Positions 1 to 8,793 of a stretch of 64,000 nt of DNA are shown in pieces. How positions within the stretch are numbered: position 1 is the first letter of the stretch; every line of letters begins with the position of its first letter. The stretch covers positions 1,550,001 through 1,614,000 of the forward strand of contig OZ244175.1 in NCBI GenBank assembly GCA_965216535.1. Reading direction: 5' to 3'. The notes beneath the pieces were generated by a model, which saw nothing but the letters and a program-made list of their open reading frames with translations, searched no databases and was not told the origin of the DNA. The stretch is from Hoeflea_A sp965216535 (GTDB lineage: Bacteria; Pseudomonadota; Alphaproteobacteria; Rhizobiales; Rhizobiaceae). The position numbers and the translations under genes are program-made.

Positions 1-1
1 G

Positions 2-949
2 ACCCGCTTCCTGCGCAGCCATTACTGGATCATCGGCCTGTTCGTCATGCTCGGCCTGTTGCTTGTTGCGACCAAGGTGATCCAGCCCAATTACGGGGCT
101 TCGGGGCTTGAATCGCTTGCCCGTGCGGCGCTGCCTTTTGCCTTTGCGGCTGCCGCCCAGGCGGTGGTCGTCATTGCCGGAGGGATCGATCTTTCCATCG
201 CCTCGATGATGGCGGTGACCAGCGTCACGGCGGCGGTGCTCATGGAAGGATCGAGCGAGGGTTTTGCCGTTCCGGTGGTTCTTTTCGTGCTGGCCCTTGG
301 CGCTGCCATGGGCACCATCAATGGCTTGCTGATCGTCATTACCCGGGTGCCCGATATCGTTGTCACGTTGGCGATGCTTTTTGTCTGGGAAGGCGTTGCG
401 CTGCTGATCCTGAAGGCTCCGGGCGGGGCGGCGGCGGAATGGCTGAAGGGCCTGATGGTTGGCCAGTTCATCATCCCGTGGATCCCGAAGGCACTGGTGC
501 TCCTCGTCGTGTGTCTCGCCGTTGTGTGGATACCGTTTCGCCTGTCGCGCTTCGGTCTGTCCGTCTATGCAATCGGCAGTGACAGCCTTGCCGCTTTCCG
601 AACCGGGGTAGCCGTCAATCGGGTCAAGATTGGTGCCTATGCAATGGCCGGGCTGTTTGCCGCCATGGGTGGGCTGGTGCTCACCATGAGTACCGGTATC
701 GGCGCGCCGATCCCCGGGCCCTATCTGCTGGCCAGCGTCGCGGCGGTTGTGCTGGGTGGCGTCGTGCTTGGCGGCGGCCGCGGCGGCCTGCTCGGACCGA
801 TCGTTGCCGTCTTCATCCTGCGCCTCGTGCGCACCGACCTGACTTTTCTATCCGTGGACCCCAATGTCACGACGATTGTCGAAGGAACCATCATGGTCGT
901 CGTCGTGATGATTGGTGGCCTGCTTGCCGTTAGGAGGCGAAGAGCATGA
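2..949 (+). CDS. Sugar ABC transporter permease, RbsC type (5' end off the window)
   Basis: This is a membrane subunit of a ribose/inositol-type ABC importer (BPD_transp_2 family). The reading frame is open from base 2, with T-R-F-L-R-S-H-Y-W before the first internal ATG at 47, so the true start lies upstream and the gene is partial. The visible part is almost all hydrophobic segments and has the family motif GGIDLSIAS around residues 60-70. It overlaps the next permease by 4 nt (ATGA), which indicates one operon with coupled translation. The matching ATPase and binding protein are not in view and are probably upstream. The substrate is unknown, but the downstream cluster suggests a cyclitol or modified sugar. 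Confidence 0.88.
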   Translation, partial: TRFLRSHYWIIGLFVMLGLLLVATKVIQPNYGASGLESLARAALPFAFAAAAQAVVVIAGGIDLSIASMMAVTSVTAAVLMEGSSEGFAVPVVLFVLALGAAMGTINGLLIVITRVPDIVVTLAMLFVWEGVALLILKAPGGAAAEWLKGLMVGQFIIPWIPKALVLLVVCLAVVWIPFRLSRFGLSVYAIGSDSLAAFRTGVAVNRVKIGAYAMAGLFAAMGGLVLTMSTGIGAPIPGPYLLASVAAVVLGGVVLGGGRGGLLGPIVAVFILRLVRTDLTFLSVDPNVTTIVEGTIMVVVVMIGGLLAVRRRRA

Positions 950-1926
950 GCGTCGCGACCGAACCGCAGCTGAGCCTGGCGAAACGAACACGGCGCTTCA
1001 TGCGCGATTATCCGCTGGTCCCGCTGATCGTCCTTTTGGTCATGCTGGTGATCGTTCTGGAAATCATGCGGCCTGGCATCGTCAACGAACGCTGGATCGG
1101 CAACACCATCAAATTCGCCATACCGCTGGCCATGTTGGCCGCCTGCCAGACGCTGACCATGCTGACCGGCGGCATCGACCTTTCCGTCGGTATTATCGCC
1201 ACTATCAGTGCTTTTGTGGTGGCGACCCAGGTGGCGATTTTCGGCACGCCCGGGGCCATTATCATCGCGCTTATGCCGGCCTTGCTCATCGGGCTTGCCA
1301 ACGGCATCGGCGTCGGGTTGTTTCGCGTGCACCCGCTGATCATGACGCTTGGGACCGGGTTGATCGGAACAGGCTGTCTGCAGGTCTATCAACGCACGGT
1401 GATCGCCACCGGGTCGACTGTGCCCGAGATTCTCGCCTGGCTTGGCACCGGCCGCACCGCCGGGGTGCCGCATTCACTGATTGTCTTTCTGCCGCTTGCG
1501 GCCGCGATCATCTACGGCCTGCGGCGCACGGGCTTTGGCCGTTTGCTTTATGCGCTTGGCGAAAACGAGGATGCCGCGCGGCTTGCCGGCGTGCGCGCCT
1601 GGCAGGTGATCATTGCGCTCTACATGCTCTCCGGTTTGCTGGCCGGCATCACCGGGTTGATCTATGTCGGCCTGATCAAGGCGCCGTCGCTATCGCTGGC
1701 CGTGCCGTTGCTCCTGCCTTCCGTTGCGGCGGCGGTCATCGGCGGGACTTCGATTTTCGGCGGCCGCGGCACCTATTCGGGGACGATCGTCGGGGCCCTG
1801 ATCCTGACGGTCATGACCACGATGCTGACGGTTCTGCGGATGCCGGAGGGTTCGCGCCGTATCATGTTCGGTGTGATCATCCTGGCGGTGACGGCCGTCT
1901 ACGTGCGCATTACCGAGGATTCCTAA
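946..1926 (+). CDS. Sugar ABC transporter permease, RbsC type
   Basis: This is the second membrane subunit of the same importer, 326 residues, the normal length for the family. A short basic cytoplasmic N-terminus leads into about eight or more hydrophobic segments. The family motif GGIDLSVGI lies near residue 75, and a glycine-rich GGTSIFGGRGTYSG stretch near residue 270 is typical of RbsC/XylH permeases. The start ATG overlaps the previous stop as ATGA. Two different permeases side by side indicate a heterodimeric channel. The 3' end overlaps the convergent mutarotase-like gene by 4 nt, so there is no room for a separate terminator. Confidence 0.9.
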   Translation: MSVATEPQLSLAKRTRRFMRDYPLVPLIVLLVMLVIVLEIMRPGIVNERWIGNTIKFAIPLAMLAACQTLTMLTGGIDLSVGIIATISAFVVATQVAIFGTPGAIIIALMPALLIGLANGIGVGLFRVHPLIMTLGTGLIGTGCLQVYQRTVIATGSTVPEILAWLGTGRTAGVPHSLIVFLPLAAAIIYGLRRTGFGRLLYALGENEDAARLAGVRAWQVIIALYMLSGLLAGITGLIYVGLIKAPSLSLAVPLLLPSVAAAVIGGTSIFGGRGTYSGTIVGALILTVMTTMLTVLRMPEGSRRIMFGVIILAVTAVYVRITEDS

Positions 1927-3005
1927 AGCCCGAAATGGGTTCCGTCGAAGGGCAGGGTGATTGCGTCACCGCCAATATCGCGCAGGACCAGGATGGACTT
2001 GAACGGCTGGATGTCGGCAATTTCCGTCCAACCGGGCGGAGCGGCAATGGCGCCGAAACCATACCGAATGTCCGCGTTATCGTCGCCGAGTTCGAGGCCC
2101 ATCGCGAGCCCTTCCTCAGATAACCCCGAGGCGCTGTCGAAATGCCCGCTGGCATGGCAACTCGTTGCCACCTCTTCAATGCCGAGAACATGTGTATGCC
2201 GTCCAAGCCACGGTGCATAATGGCGACCGCCGTTGCTCATCCACAGGATGGTTTCCGGCAGACGGCGGGCGTCCTTGATTGCAAAAAACAGGAATCCGTC
2301 ACGAATGGCGAGCGCCGCCGACCAGCCCAGCGACCCGTCGGCTTCGGCCAGGGTGACGATATCCTCATGACCGCTGTCGAATGGATAGGAGCGAGCGTCG
2401 ACTTTCTGACCGACGGCTGTGAGGACCTGCGACAGGGATGTGAACCGTTGCGGATAGGACAGCGACGATCTGCCTCGTTCCGGGTCGGTTTCAACGGGGA
2501 CGTTCGGCGCAACGCCGAAACGCTTTTCTGAAAAACTCAGCCGGACGCCACCGGGAACGTGGATCATGGCATGATGGCCGATCGGCAGATGTCCCTGCCC
2601 GCCGGCGAAATGGTGGCTCTGGTACACAAACGGATGGCCCGGTCGCAGGGTCAGCCGCTTGGTCAGACGCGCGCCGAAAATGTCCTCCTTCAGACGGTAG
2701 GTCGCGGTAATGGCGCCGTCCGGTTCCGATTCGGCCGCATCGGCAATCCAAGTGCCGTTGGCGCTCCAACCGTGTATCGGCAATCCCGGTCGGCTGGAGA
2801 AGGGTGCACAGAAGAAATCGCCGGCCAGTCGGGTTTCAACCGGAGCAACCGAGTCCGGCAAAGCCTCTCCGCTTGCCACCCAGGGTGCCTTGTGCAGGGG
2901 CGTCAGCGTGGTGCCATCCCGATTGATCGCAATGCTGTCGATGCGGCCGCCGGATGGATCGAAATGCAGTTCGATCTCGGGGGCAGCGTGTCGGTCAAGA
3001 GTCAT
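1923..3005 (-). CDS. Aldose 1-epimerase (galactose mutarotase)-like protein
   Basis: The 360-residue protein looks like the galactose-mutarotase fold, which interconverts sugar anomers or binds sugar rings. It has a beta-rich pattern, early GGRIDSIAI and APW segments, an HGW motif (GLPIHGWSANG) near residue 80, LTLRPGHPFVYQSHHF in the middle, and paired aromatic/histidine segments later. No signal peptide is seen, so it is probably cytoplasmic. Its ATG overlaps the stop of the LacI regulator (ATGA), so the two are translated as a unit. The exact subfamily is uncertain; it could be a DUF4432-like relative. Activity on the transported sugar is inferred from context. Confidence 0.6.
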   Translation of the reverse strand: MTLDRHAAPEIELHFDPSGGRIDSIAINRDGTTLTPLHKAPWVASGEALPDSVAPVETRLAGDFFCAPFSSRPGLPIHGWSANGTWIADAAESEPDGAITATYRLKEDIFGARLTKRLTLRPGHPFVYQSHHFAGGQGHLPIGHHAMIHVPGGVRLSFSEKRFGVAPNVPVETDPERGRSSLSYPQRFTSLSQVLTAVGQKVDARSYPFDSGHEDIVTLAEADGSLGWSAALAIRDGFLFFAIKDARRLPETILWMSNGGRHYAPWLGRHTHVLGIEEVATSCHASGHFDSASGLSEEGLAMGLELGDDNADIRYGFGAIAAPPGWTEIADIQPFKSILVLRDIGGDAITLPFDGTHFGL

Positions 3006-4027
3006 GGTTCCACCGGAAGGTTTTCGGGAAAAATCGCCTGAATGCGGATGGCCGGCCAGCGGTTTGTCGTGCCGGGTTTCAAGGCGGCGATCATGCGATC
3101 GATCGCCTGATCCGCCATGACCGATGTGTCCTCGTCAATGACCGCATCGAGCACGCCGTCGAGCAGAAAGCCACGCGTATCCGTCGACAGCCCGTGCGCA
3201 ATGGAGATCACCTTGTCCGCCCGACCCGTGTCAATCAGGGCACGGGCGACACCGGGTTGACCAGCGCCGATACAATAGATCGCGTCCAGGTCGGGGTGCG
3301 CCTCAAGGATGGCGCAGCTCTCCGCATGCGCGGTATCGACGTCTTCGTGAACCTCTCGCTCGGCCACGATCTTCAAATCGGGAAAACGCTCGCGCAGCAC
3401 GCTGCGGAAGCCCATCTCCCGCTCTTCATGGCCGTGATAGGCGCGGGCTCCGAGGATCAGTGCGGCTTTGGCCGATCCGACCGGCAGTAGCCGGCCGGTC
3501 AGATAGCCTGCCAGGCGTCCCGCGGCACGGTTGTCGACCCCGACATAGGCCGCGCGCGGCACCTGTCGAATGTCCGAGGCAATGGCTGCCACCACGATCC
3601 CCCGGTCGCACAGCCTGCGTACCGCTGCGCGAATTGTCGGGTGGTCGAGCGCAATCAGCCCGACCGCCCGGCTCGTTTCCGCCAGCGCATCGAGCTTTGC
3701 GGCGACGTCGGTAACATCTATGCCGGCCATGTGATGGATCACGGCCCGAACGCCCTTGCTTCCCTGGGCTTTGGCTTCCAGGTTGCCGATCAACTGCGAC
3801 ATGAACGCGTTGCGGCTGTCGGGGATGACAAAATCGAGTGGCAGTTCATCCTGTGCGGACGGCGCGGCGCCTGCACCAGCACCGGCCAGTTCAGCCATGA
3901 CAGCGAGCACATGCCGACGGGTGTGGTCCTGGACGCCGATCCGATTGTTGATGACCCGATCGACCGTCGCTTTTGAAACGCCGGCCTTCTCGGAAATCTC
4001 TTTCAGTTTTGGCCGCCGTGTCGACAC
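3002..4027 (-). CDS. LacI-family transcriptional regulator
   Basis: This 341-residue regulator has an N-terminal LacI helix-turn-helix (LKEISEKAGVSKATVDRVINN, residues about 7-27) followed by a periplasmic-binding-protein-like sensor domain (residues about 65-335) that should bind a sugar or cyclitol effector. In the HTH, VDRVINN takes the place of the usual VSRVLNG, a common variant among inositol/ribose-type regulators. It is divergent from the desaturase-led operon and co-directional with the mutarotase-like gene, so it probably controls both. Repeated CCTCAA/TTGAGG half-sites in the 204-nt divergent gap are candidate operators. Confidence 0.9.
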   Translation of the reverse strand: MSTRRPKLKEISEKAGVSKATVDRVINNRIGVQDHTRRHVLAVMAELAGAGAGAAPSAQDELPLDFVIPDSRNAFMSQLIGNLEAKAQGSKGVRAVIHHMAGIDVTDVAAKLDALAETSRAVGLIALDHPTIRAAVRRLCDRGIVVAAIASDIRQVPRAAYVGVDNRAAGRLAGYLTGRLLPVGSAKAALILGARAYHGHEEREMGFRSVLRERFPDLKIVAEREVHEDVDTAHAESCAILEAHPDLDAIYCIGAGQPGVARALIDTGRADKVISIAHGLSTDTRGFLLDGVLDAVIDEDTSVMADQAIDRMIAALKPGTTNRWPAIRIQAIFPENLPVEP

Positions 4028-4079
4028 TTCGTTTCACCTTCCCGCCAGGCAAGAATAGCGCGGTACGGAATGATTGTAA

Positions 4080-4219
4080 CCTCAAAATGAGGCTTTTTCT
4101 CAATGTTTCTTGCCGGCTTTCGGAATTTGAAAGGCAATTTGAGGTGTTTTGTGCCAAGTCCGCCTTGACAGCGCCTTGGGTTCGGCTCTTTGCTTGGGTG
4201 CAAGCGCATCAATTTGAGG
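4080..4219. promoter_or_regulatory. Candidate operator region: repeated TTGAGG half-sites
   Basis: Within the LacI/desaturase divergent gap there is a perfect inverted repeat CCTCAAAATGAGG at 4080-4092, and the ten bases CAATTTGAGG occur twice (4135-4144 and 4210-4219). All three share the half-site TTGAGG or its complement. The last copy lies just ahead of the desaturase start. A TTGACA box at 4165-4170 lies between them, but no good -10 box follows it. That the LacI protein binds here is inference. Confidence 0.35.
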
Positions 4220-4231
4220 CGATCGACTTAT

Positions 4232-5311
4232 ATGGAACCGACGGCAAGGGATTACAGCCTGGTAGGGCGTGACGGGGTGCTGGCCGAGGAGAACGGGCTC
4301 GCTTCGGCAAAATGGTATTCCTGTGAGATCGATCGCAAGACGATGAAGAGCCTGATGCGGCGGTCTGACGGTCCGGCCCTGCGTGACACGGCGATCTGGA
4401 TCGGCGCGTTGGTGCTTTCCGGTGCGGGTGGCATCACTTTCTGGGGCACCTGGTGGTGCGTGCCGTTTTTTGTCGTCTATGGGCTGCTCTATGGGTCATC
4501 ATCGGACAGTCGCTGGCACGAGAGCGGACACGGGACGGCTTTTCGCACGTTGTGGATGAACGACGTTCTCTACTACATGGCCAGTTTCATGATCTTTCGC
4601 GAACCGACCATCTGGCGGTGGAGCCACACGCGCCATCATACCGACACGATCATCGTCGGACGCGATCCGGAGATTGCCGCGCCGCGTCCGCCGGATATCG
4701 CCACTCTGCTGCTGAACCTGTTTGCGCTGCGCAGCAGCCTCAAGACGATGAAAGCGCTGTTTCTGCACGCCGGTGGCCGTTTGAGCGATGAAGAAAAGAC
4801 CTTCGTTCCGGAATCGGAGAGGTGGAAGGTCTATCTGATTGCGCGGATCTATCTGGCGATCCTGGCTGTTGTGGCTGTGGCCTGCCTTGGGTTGCAATCG
4901 ATCCTGCCGGCGATGCTGGTCGGCCTGCCAACGATCTATGGCGGTTTCCTGACGGTTTATTTCGGCGTCACCCAGCACGCCGGCCTGGCCGAGGATGTGC
5001 TCGATCATCGGCTGAATTCACGCACGATCTACATGAACCCGCTGTTCCGGTTTCTCTACTGGAACATGAACTACCACATCGAGCACCACATGTTTCCGAT
5101 GGTGCCCTATCACGCTCTGCCGCGGCTGCACGAGCTGATCAAGGATGACTGCCCGGAGCCTTACCCGAGCACAATCGCCGCTTATCGGGAGATCATTCCG
5201 ACGCTGCTCAGACAGGTGCGCGATCCGGGGTACTTCGTCGAACGGGTCCTGCCGGACAGCTCCAAGGCGGTTCCATACAACCACGGTACGCAGCTCAAGC
5301 CAGCTGAATAG
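4232..5311 (+). CDS. Membrane fatty-acid desaturase/hydroxylase family oxygenase (MocD-like)
   Basis: This integral-membrane di-iron oxygenase shows all three histidine boxes: HESGH near residue 96, HTRHH near residue 132 and HIEHH near residue 282. Hydrophobic segments lie at about 60-95 and 205-245. The ATG at 4232 was chosen over an upstream TTG at 4190 because TTGAGG precedes it. The next two genes encode a Rieske ferredoxin and its reductase, so electrons would flow NAD(P)H, reductase, ferredoxin, oxygenase. The same three-gene set (mocDEF) is known from rhizopine (O-methyl-inosamine) catabolism in rhizobia, where it is proposed to remove the O-methyl group. That role here is inferred. 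A lipid-desaturase role is possible, but the sugar-uptake context argues against it. Confidence 0.82.
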   Translation: MEPTARDYSLVGRDGVLAEENGLASAKWYSCEIDRKTMKSLMRRSDGPALRDTAIWIGALVLSGAGGITFWGTWWCVPFFVVYGLLYGSSSDSRWHESGHGTAFRTLWMNDVLYYMASFMIFREPTIWRWSHTRHHTDTIIVGRDPEIAAPRPPDIATLLLNLFALRSSLKTMKALFLHAGGRLSDEEKTFVPESERWKVYLIARIYLAILAVVAVACLGLQSILPAMLVGLPTIYGGFLTVYFGVTQHAGLAEDVLDHRLNSRTIYMNPLFRFLYWNMNYHIEHHMFPMVPYHALPRLHELIKDDCPEPYPSTIAAYREIIPTLLRQVRDPGYFVERVLPDSSKAVPYNHGTQLKPAE

Positions 5312-5329
5312 CCGGCGAAGGGAGGGGTT

Positions 5330-5647
5330 TTGAGCGACAATTGGATCGATGCCTGCGCAGTCGACGATATCGAAGAGGAAGATGTCCTCGGCTTTGAGCA
5401 CGATGGCCATGCCTATGCGCTTTACCGGACGTTGGACAATCGGTTTTTCTGCACCGACGGCCTGTGCACCCATGAGCAGGTACACCTGTGCGACGGGCTG
5501 GTCATGGACACCATTATCGAGTGCCCGATGCACAATGGCCGCTTCGATTTCATCACTGGCAAGGCCAAGGGCGCACCGGTCTGCGTCGATCTGAAGACCT
5601 ATGCGACAGAAGTGCGCGATGGTCGCCTTTTCATCAAAACGGGCTGA
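5330..5647 (+). CDS. Rieske-type [2Fe-2S] ferredoxin (MocE-like)
   Basis: This is a 105-residue soluble electron carrier. It has the Rieske cluster ligands CTH (residues about 44-46) and CPMH (residues about 64-67), separated by 17 residues as in ferredoxins of aromatic and alkyl oxygenases. The start is a TTG at 5330 preceded by a strong GGAGGGG box; no ATG fits better. It lies 18 nt after the oxygenase and 5 nt before the reductase, so the three are one transcription unit. It probably passes electrons from the FAD reductase to the di-iron oxygenase. Confidence 0.88.
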   Translation: MSDNWIDACAVDDIEEEDVLGFEHDGHAYALYRTLDNRFFCTDGLCTHEQVHLCDGLVMDTIIECPMHNGRFDFITGKAKGAPVCVDLKTYATEVRDGRLFIKTG

Positions 5648-5652
5648 GCCGG

Positions 5653-6870
5653 ATGCAACCTGCAATGATCATTGTCGGTTCCGGCGAAGCGGGTGGATGC
5701 GCGGCGGTTGCCCTGCGCGAAGCCGGTTGGGACGGGCCCATCACGATGTTCGGCGAAGAGCGGCACGGTCCCTATGAGCGACCGCCCCTGTCGAAGCAGC
5801 TGCTGACGGACAGCGCCCCGCCGCAGGCGCGAGCGAGCGCCGAGACCGGCCGGTTTGGCGAACTTGATATTCAGCATCGGCCCAACAGCAAGGTGATCTC
5901 CATCGATCGTGACGCGCGGCAGATCAAATTGCAGTCCGGTGAAAGTGCGCCTTACGCAAAGCTGCTTCTGGCGACCGGCGCGCGGGCAAGACTACTCAGC
6001 GCGCCGGGGAGCGAATATGCCCTGACGCTGCGGTCGTTTGAGGATGCCTGGGCGCTGCGCCACCTGTTCGGGGCCGGCGGCCACGCCATCATTATCGGTG
6101 GCGGCTTCATTGGACTGGAACTGGCGGCGAGCGCAGTCAAGCTCGGAGGCCAGGCAAGCGTCATCGAAAGCCGTGAGCGTCTTCTGGCGCGGTCGGTGCC
6201 GCCTGAGCTGGCGGAGCGAATCCGCCATGAACATGAGCGTCGGGGCGTGCGCTTCCACTTTGGTGCGGATGTCAGCCAGGTGGAACGTCGGGCCGTCGTC
6301 CTCGACAATGGCGAACGCCTGACCGGCGACGTGGTGGTCAGCGGAATCGGCTCTGAACCCGACGTCGCACTGGCGCGCAAGGCGGGACTGCGGGTGGCTG
6401 ACGGGATCGTCACCGATGCTAGTCTTTGCAGCAGCGATCCTTCGATCTTCGCCTGCGGCGATTGTGCCGCCAGCGTCGTTCCCCGTTTCGGCGACAAGCC
6501 GATCCGTTTCGAGAGCTGGCAGGTGGCGCGCGAGCAGGGTGTGCTTGCCGGCCGCAACATGGCGGGAGCCGGCGAAACGCAACGCCTTGTACCGTGGTTC
6601 TGGTCGGATCAATACGATTTGCACCTGCAAATTGCCGGCCTGCCGCGCCTTGGTCACAGCACCATAGAACGGCGGCTCCCAGATGAAACGTTGTTGCAGT
6701 TCCATCTCGACGGACAGGGTCGACTGGTCGGTGCGGCGGCTCTGGGCGACCGGTCGAAACTGGCCCGCGACATGCGTGTTGTCCAGAAACTGATTTCGCG
6801 CGAGGCCAGGCCGGATCCGGCCGTGCTGGCTATGCCGGATCGACGCCTCAAAACTCTGCTGGCAGCCTAG
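5653..6870 (+). CDS. FAD-dependent ferredoxin reductase (MocF-like)
   Basis: This 405-residue pyridine-nucleotide:ferredoxin oxidoreductase has an FAD-binding motif near the N-terminus (IIVGSGEAGG, residues 6-15), a second dinucleotide motif for NAD(P)H (IIIGGGFIGLELA, residues about 145-157) and the late FAD motif IFACGDCA (about residue 270). The C-terminal reductase domain resembles rhodocoxin/putidaredoxin reductases. The ATG at 5653 follows a GAGCCGG stretch 5 nt after the ferredoxin stop. The partner is the adjacent Rieske protein. Length and motifs are normal and nothing looks damaged. Confidence 0.9.
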   Translation: MQPAMIIVGSGEAGGCAAVALREAGWDGPITMFGEERHGPYERPPLSKQLLTDSAPPQARASAETGRFGELDIQHRPNSKVISIDRDARQIKLQSGESAPYAKLLLATGARARLLSAPGSEYALTLRSFEDAWALRHLFGAGGHAIIIGGGFIGLELAASAVKLGGQASVIESRERLLARSVPPELAERIRHEHERRGVRFHFGADVSQVERRAVVLDNGERLTGDVVVSGIGSEPDVALARKAGLRVADGIVTDASLCSSDPSIFACGDCAASVVPRFGDKPIRFESWQVAREQGVLAGRNMAGAGETQRLVPWFWSDQYDLHLQIAGLPRLGHSTIERRLPDETLLQFHLDGQGRLVGAAALGDRSKLARDMRVVQKLISREARPDPAVLAMPDRRLKTLLAA

Positions 6871-6880
6871 GAGACCCGAA

Positions 6881-7690
6881 ATGCGGGACGAATCACCGAC
6901 CGTTGCCGATATCCTTGCCCTGAAGGGCACGCGTCAGCTCACCAAATTGAGGGTCGAAAGCCTGGACGAGGCCGCTGCCGCTGATGCGGCGGGCATCGAC
7001 ATGCTGTCGGTTCCGCCGGAGCTGATTTCGCAACCGGAATTCCGTGCCGTGTGTCCGGCTCCGTTCGTGGTCGGCGGCCTTGAACCCGGACTTTTCGTCA
7101 CCGAAGAAGACTACCTGCGGATCTCGTTCCAGCTGCTCAATGCTGGCGCCAACGCAGTCTATTGCGGCGCCAGTCTGCCGATCGTGCGGCGCTTGCGGGA
7201 TGAGGGCATTCCCGTTGTCGGCCATGTCGGACTGATTCCCTCCCGGCGCACCTGGACCGGCGGCTTCAAGGCCGTCGGACGGACGAGCGATAGTGCGTTG
7301 ATGGTGTTCGAACAGACCCGCGCTTTGGAAGAAGCCGGGGCGTTTGCTGCGGAGATCGAAGTGGTTCCGCCTGCCGTTGCCGAGGCGATCTCCAAGCGTA
7401 CGTCGATGCTGATGATCTCGATGGGAGCGGGTGCCGGTTGCGATGCGCAATATCTGTTTGCCTGTGACGTGCTGGGCAGCCACGAAGGCCATTATCCGAG
7501 GCATTCCAAACGGTACCGGAATTTTATCGACCATTACCGGCGGCTGCAGGAGGAACGCGTTGCGGCCTTTCGCGACTATGCGCAGGATGTGGCGGAAGGC
7601 ACCTTTCCGGAGGCGGGTCATCTGGTGGATATTACACGTGAGGAACTGGCGCGCTTTCTGGAGGCGATCGGCCAGACGAAAGCAAACTGA
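6881..7690 (+). CDS. Divergent PanB-like (ketopantoate hydroxymethyltransferase fold) protein
   Basis: The 269-residue protein aligns by eye with PanB along most of its length. GHVGLIPS corresponds to GHLGLTPQ and GGFKAVGR to GGYKVQGR. EEAGAFAAEIEVVPPAVAEAI keeps the catalytic glutamate segment, and SMGAGAGCDAQYLFACDVLG matches the GIGAG...DGQ segment. However, the two metal-ligand Asp positions of true PanB are missing: VGDSLG is replaced by LSVPPE, and the LADLP segment has no Asp. The substrate Lys (MVKIEG) is replaced by Tyr (AVYCGA). It is therefore unlikely to make ketopantoate. It sits 10 nt after the reductase in the demethylase-like operon, so a role in C1 or aldol chemistry of the released carbon is possible but unproven. 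Confidence 0.72.
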   Translation: MRDESPTVADILALKGTRQLTKLRVESLDEAAAADAAGIDMLSVPPELISQPEFRAVCPAPFVVGGLEPGLFVTEEDYLRISFQLLNAGANAVYCGASLPIVRRLRDEGIPVVGHVGLIPSRRTWTGGFKAVGRTSDSALMVFEQTRALEEAGAFAAEIEVVPPAVAEAISKRTSMLMISMGAGAGCDAQYLFACDVLGSHEGHYPRHSKRYRNFIDHYRRLQEERVAAFRDYAQDVAEGTFPEAGHLVDITREELARFLEAIGQTKAN

Positions 7691-7716
7691 GGCGGCGGCG
7701 CCGTCGGGAGGAACAC

Positions 7717-8793
7717 ATGGCTAAATGGCGCGTTGCCGGCGTGAATTTCGACCACATGCACATGGGCGATCTGCTGCGCCAGGTGCACGATCACCCGGAT
7801 GCGGAAATCATCGGCGTCTATGACAAGTCACGGGAGCGAATGAGCCAGGCGATCGCCGACTTTTCCATTCCCGACGATCGTGTCTTCACCGATCTCGATG
7901 CCTGCATCGAACAATCGAAACCGGATCTTGCGATCCTCTGCGCTGCCACGGCCGAACATGCCGACCATGTCGAGCAACTGGCGAAGCATCGGGTTCATAT
8001 CATGGTCGAGAAGCCCTTCGCGGCGTCGGTCGCCGATGCCCGCCGGATGATGGCGGCGATGGAAGGGACGGGCAAGATGATGGCCATCAACTGGCCGCTC
8101 GCCTGGGTTTCCAGCCACGTGACCTGCAAGCGGCTGATCGATGACGGAACCATCGGCGATCTCGTCGAAGTGCATTTTTACGACGGCAACCGCGGACCGC
8201 TGTATCATCTGGCCGACAAGGTGGAAGTCAGTGCCGAAGAAGTGGAGCGGCAGAAGCCGACCTCCTGGTGGTACAAGAAAGCGTCTGGCGGAGGCAGCCT
8301 GCTCGACTATCTGGGCTACGGCGCAACGCTGGGCACCTGGTTCCAGGACGGAAAGATCCCGCTCGAAGTTACCTCCGTGGTCGACGAGACGCCCGGGATC
8401 GAAGTGGACCAGCACTCCGTCACCGTCTGCCGCTATGAGCACGGGCTGTCGAAAATGGAAACGCGCTGGGGCACCTTCACCGATCCCTGGACGATCCAGC
8501 CGCAGCCCAAATGCGGCTTCGTGGTGGTCGGCACCGAAGGCACCATTGCCAGCTACGACTATGAAGACCACGTGACAGTGCAGACCCGCGCCACGCCGGA
8601 ACCGACACCAGTTCCGGTCGACGAATTGCCCGTGGGCAAGCGCGGGCCGATCGAATATGTGCTCGACTGCCTGGAGCGAAATGAGCCGATCGGCGGACCG
8701 CTGGCGCCTGATCTTTGCCTTGCAGCCCAGCGCATCGTCGATACCGCGGCGCTGTCGGCCGAGCAGAAGCGCACCCTGGAGCTGGTACCGTGA
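7717..8793 (+). CDS. Gfo/Idh/MocA-family oxidoreductase
   Basis: This 358-residue NAD(P)-dependent sugar or cyclitol dehydrogenase has an N-terminal Rossmann domain (residues 1-120), the catalytic EKP motif in VEKPFA (about residue 95) and a C-terminal GFO_IDH_MocA alpha/beta domain with a GGGSLLDYLGYG segment near residue 190. The usual GxGxxG loop is replaced by GVNFDHMHMG, a variant common in this family. It is preceded by GGGAGGAACAC and overlaps the next oxidoreductase. The pair probably acts sequentially or as partners on the imported compound. Confidence 0.87.
   Translation: MAKWRVAGVNFDHMHMGDLLRQVHDHPDAEIIGVYDKSRERMSQAIADFSIPDDRVFTDLDACIEQSKPDLAILCAATAEHADHVEQLAKHRVHIMVEKPFAASVADARRMMAAMEGTGKMMAINWPLAWVSSHVTCKRLIDDGTIGDLVEVHFYDGNRGPLYHLADKVEVSAEEVERQKPTSWWYKKASGGGSLLDYLGYGATLGTWFQDGKIPLEVTSVVDETPGIEVDQHSVTVCRYEHGLSKMETRWGTFTDPWTIQPQPKCGFVVVGTEGTIASYDYEDHVTVQTRATPEPTPVPVDELPVGKRGPIEYVLDCLERNEPIGGPLAPDLCLAAQRIVDTAALSAEQKRTLELVP

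Noticed and set aside
912..2123. 403-codon plus-strand frame across the permease genes
   Set aside because: It is a shifted reading of the real permease at 946-1926, with His/Arg/Gly-rich composition and no family match.
6881..7690. True pantothenate-pathway panB
   Set aside because: The metal-ligand Asp residues and substrate Lys are replaced, and there is no panC or other pantothenate gene nearby.
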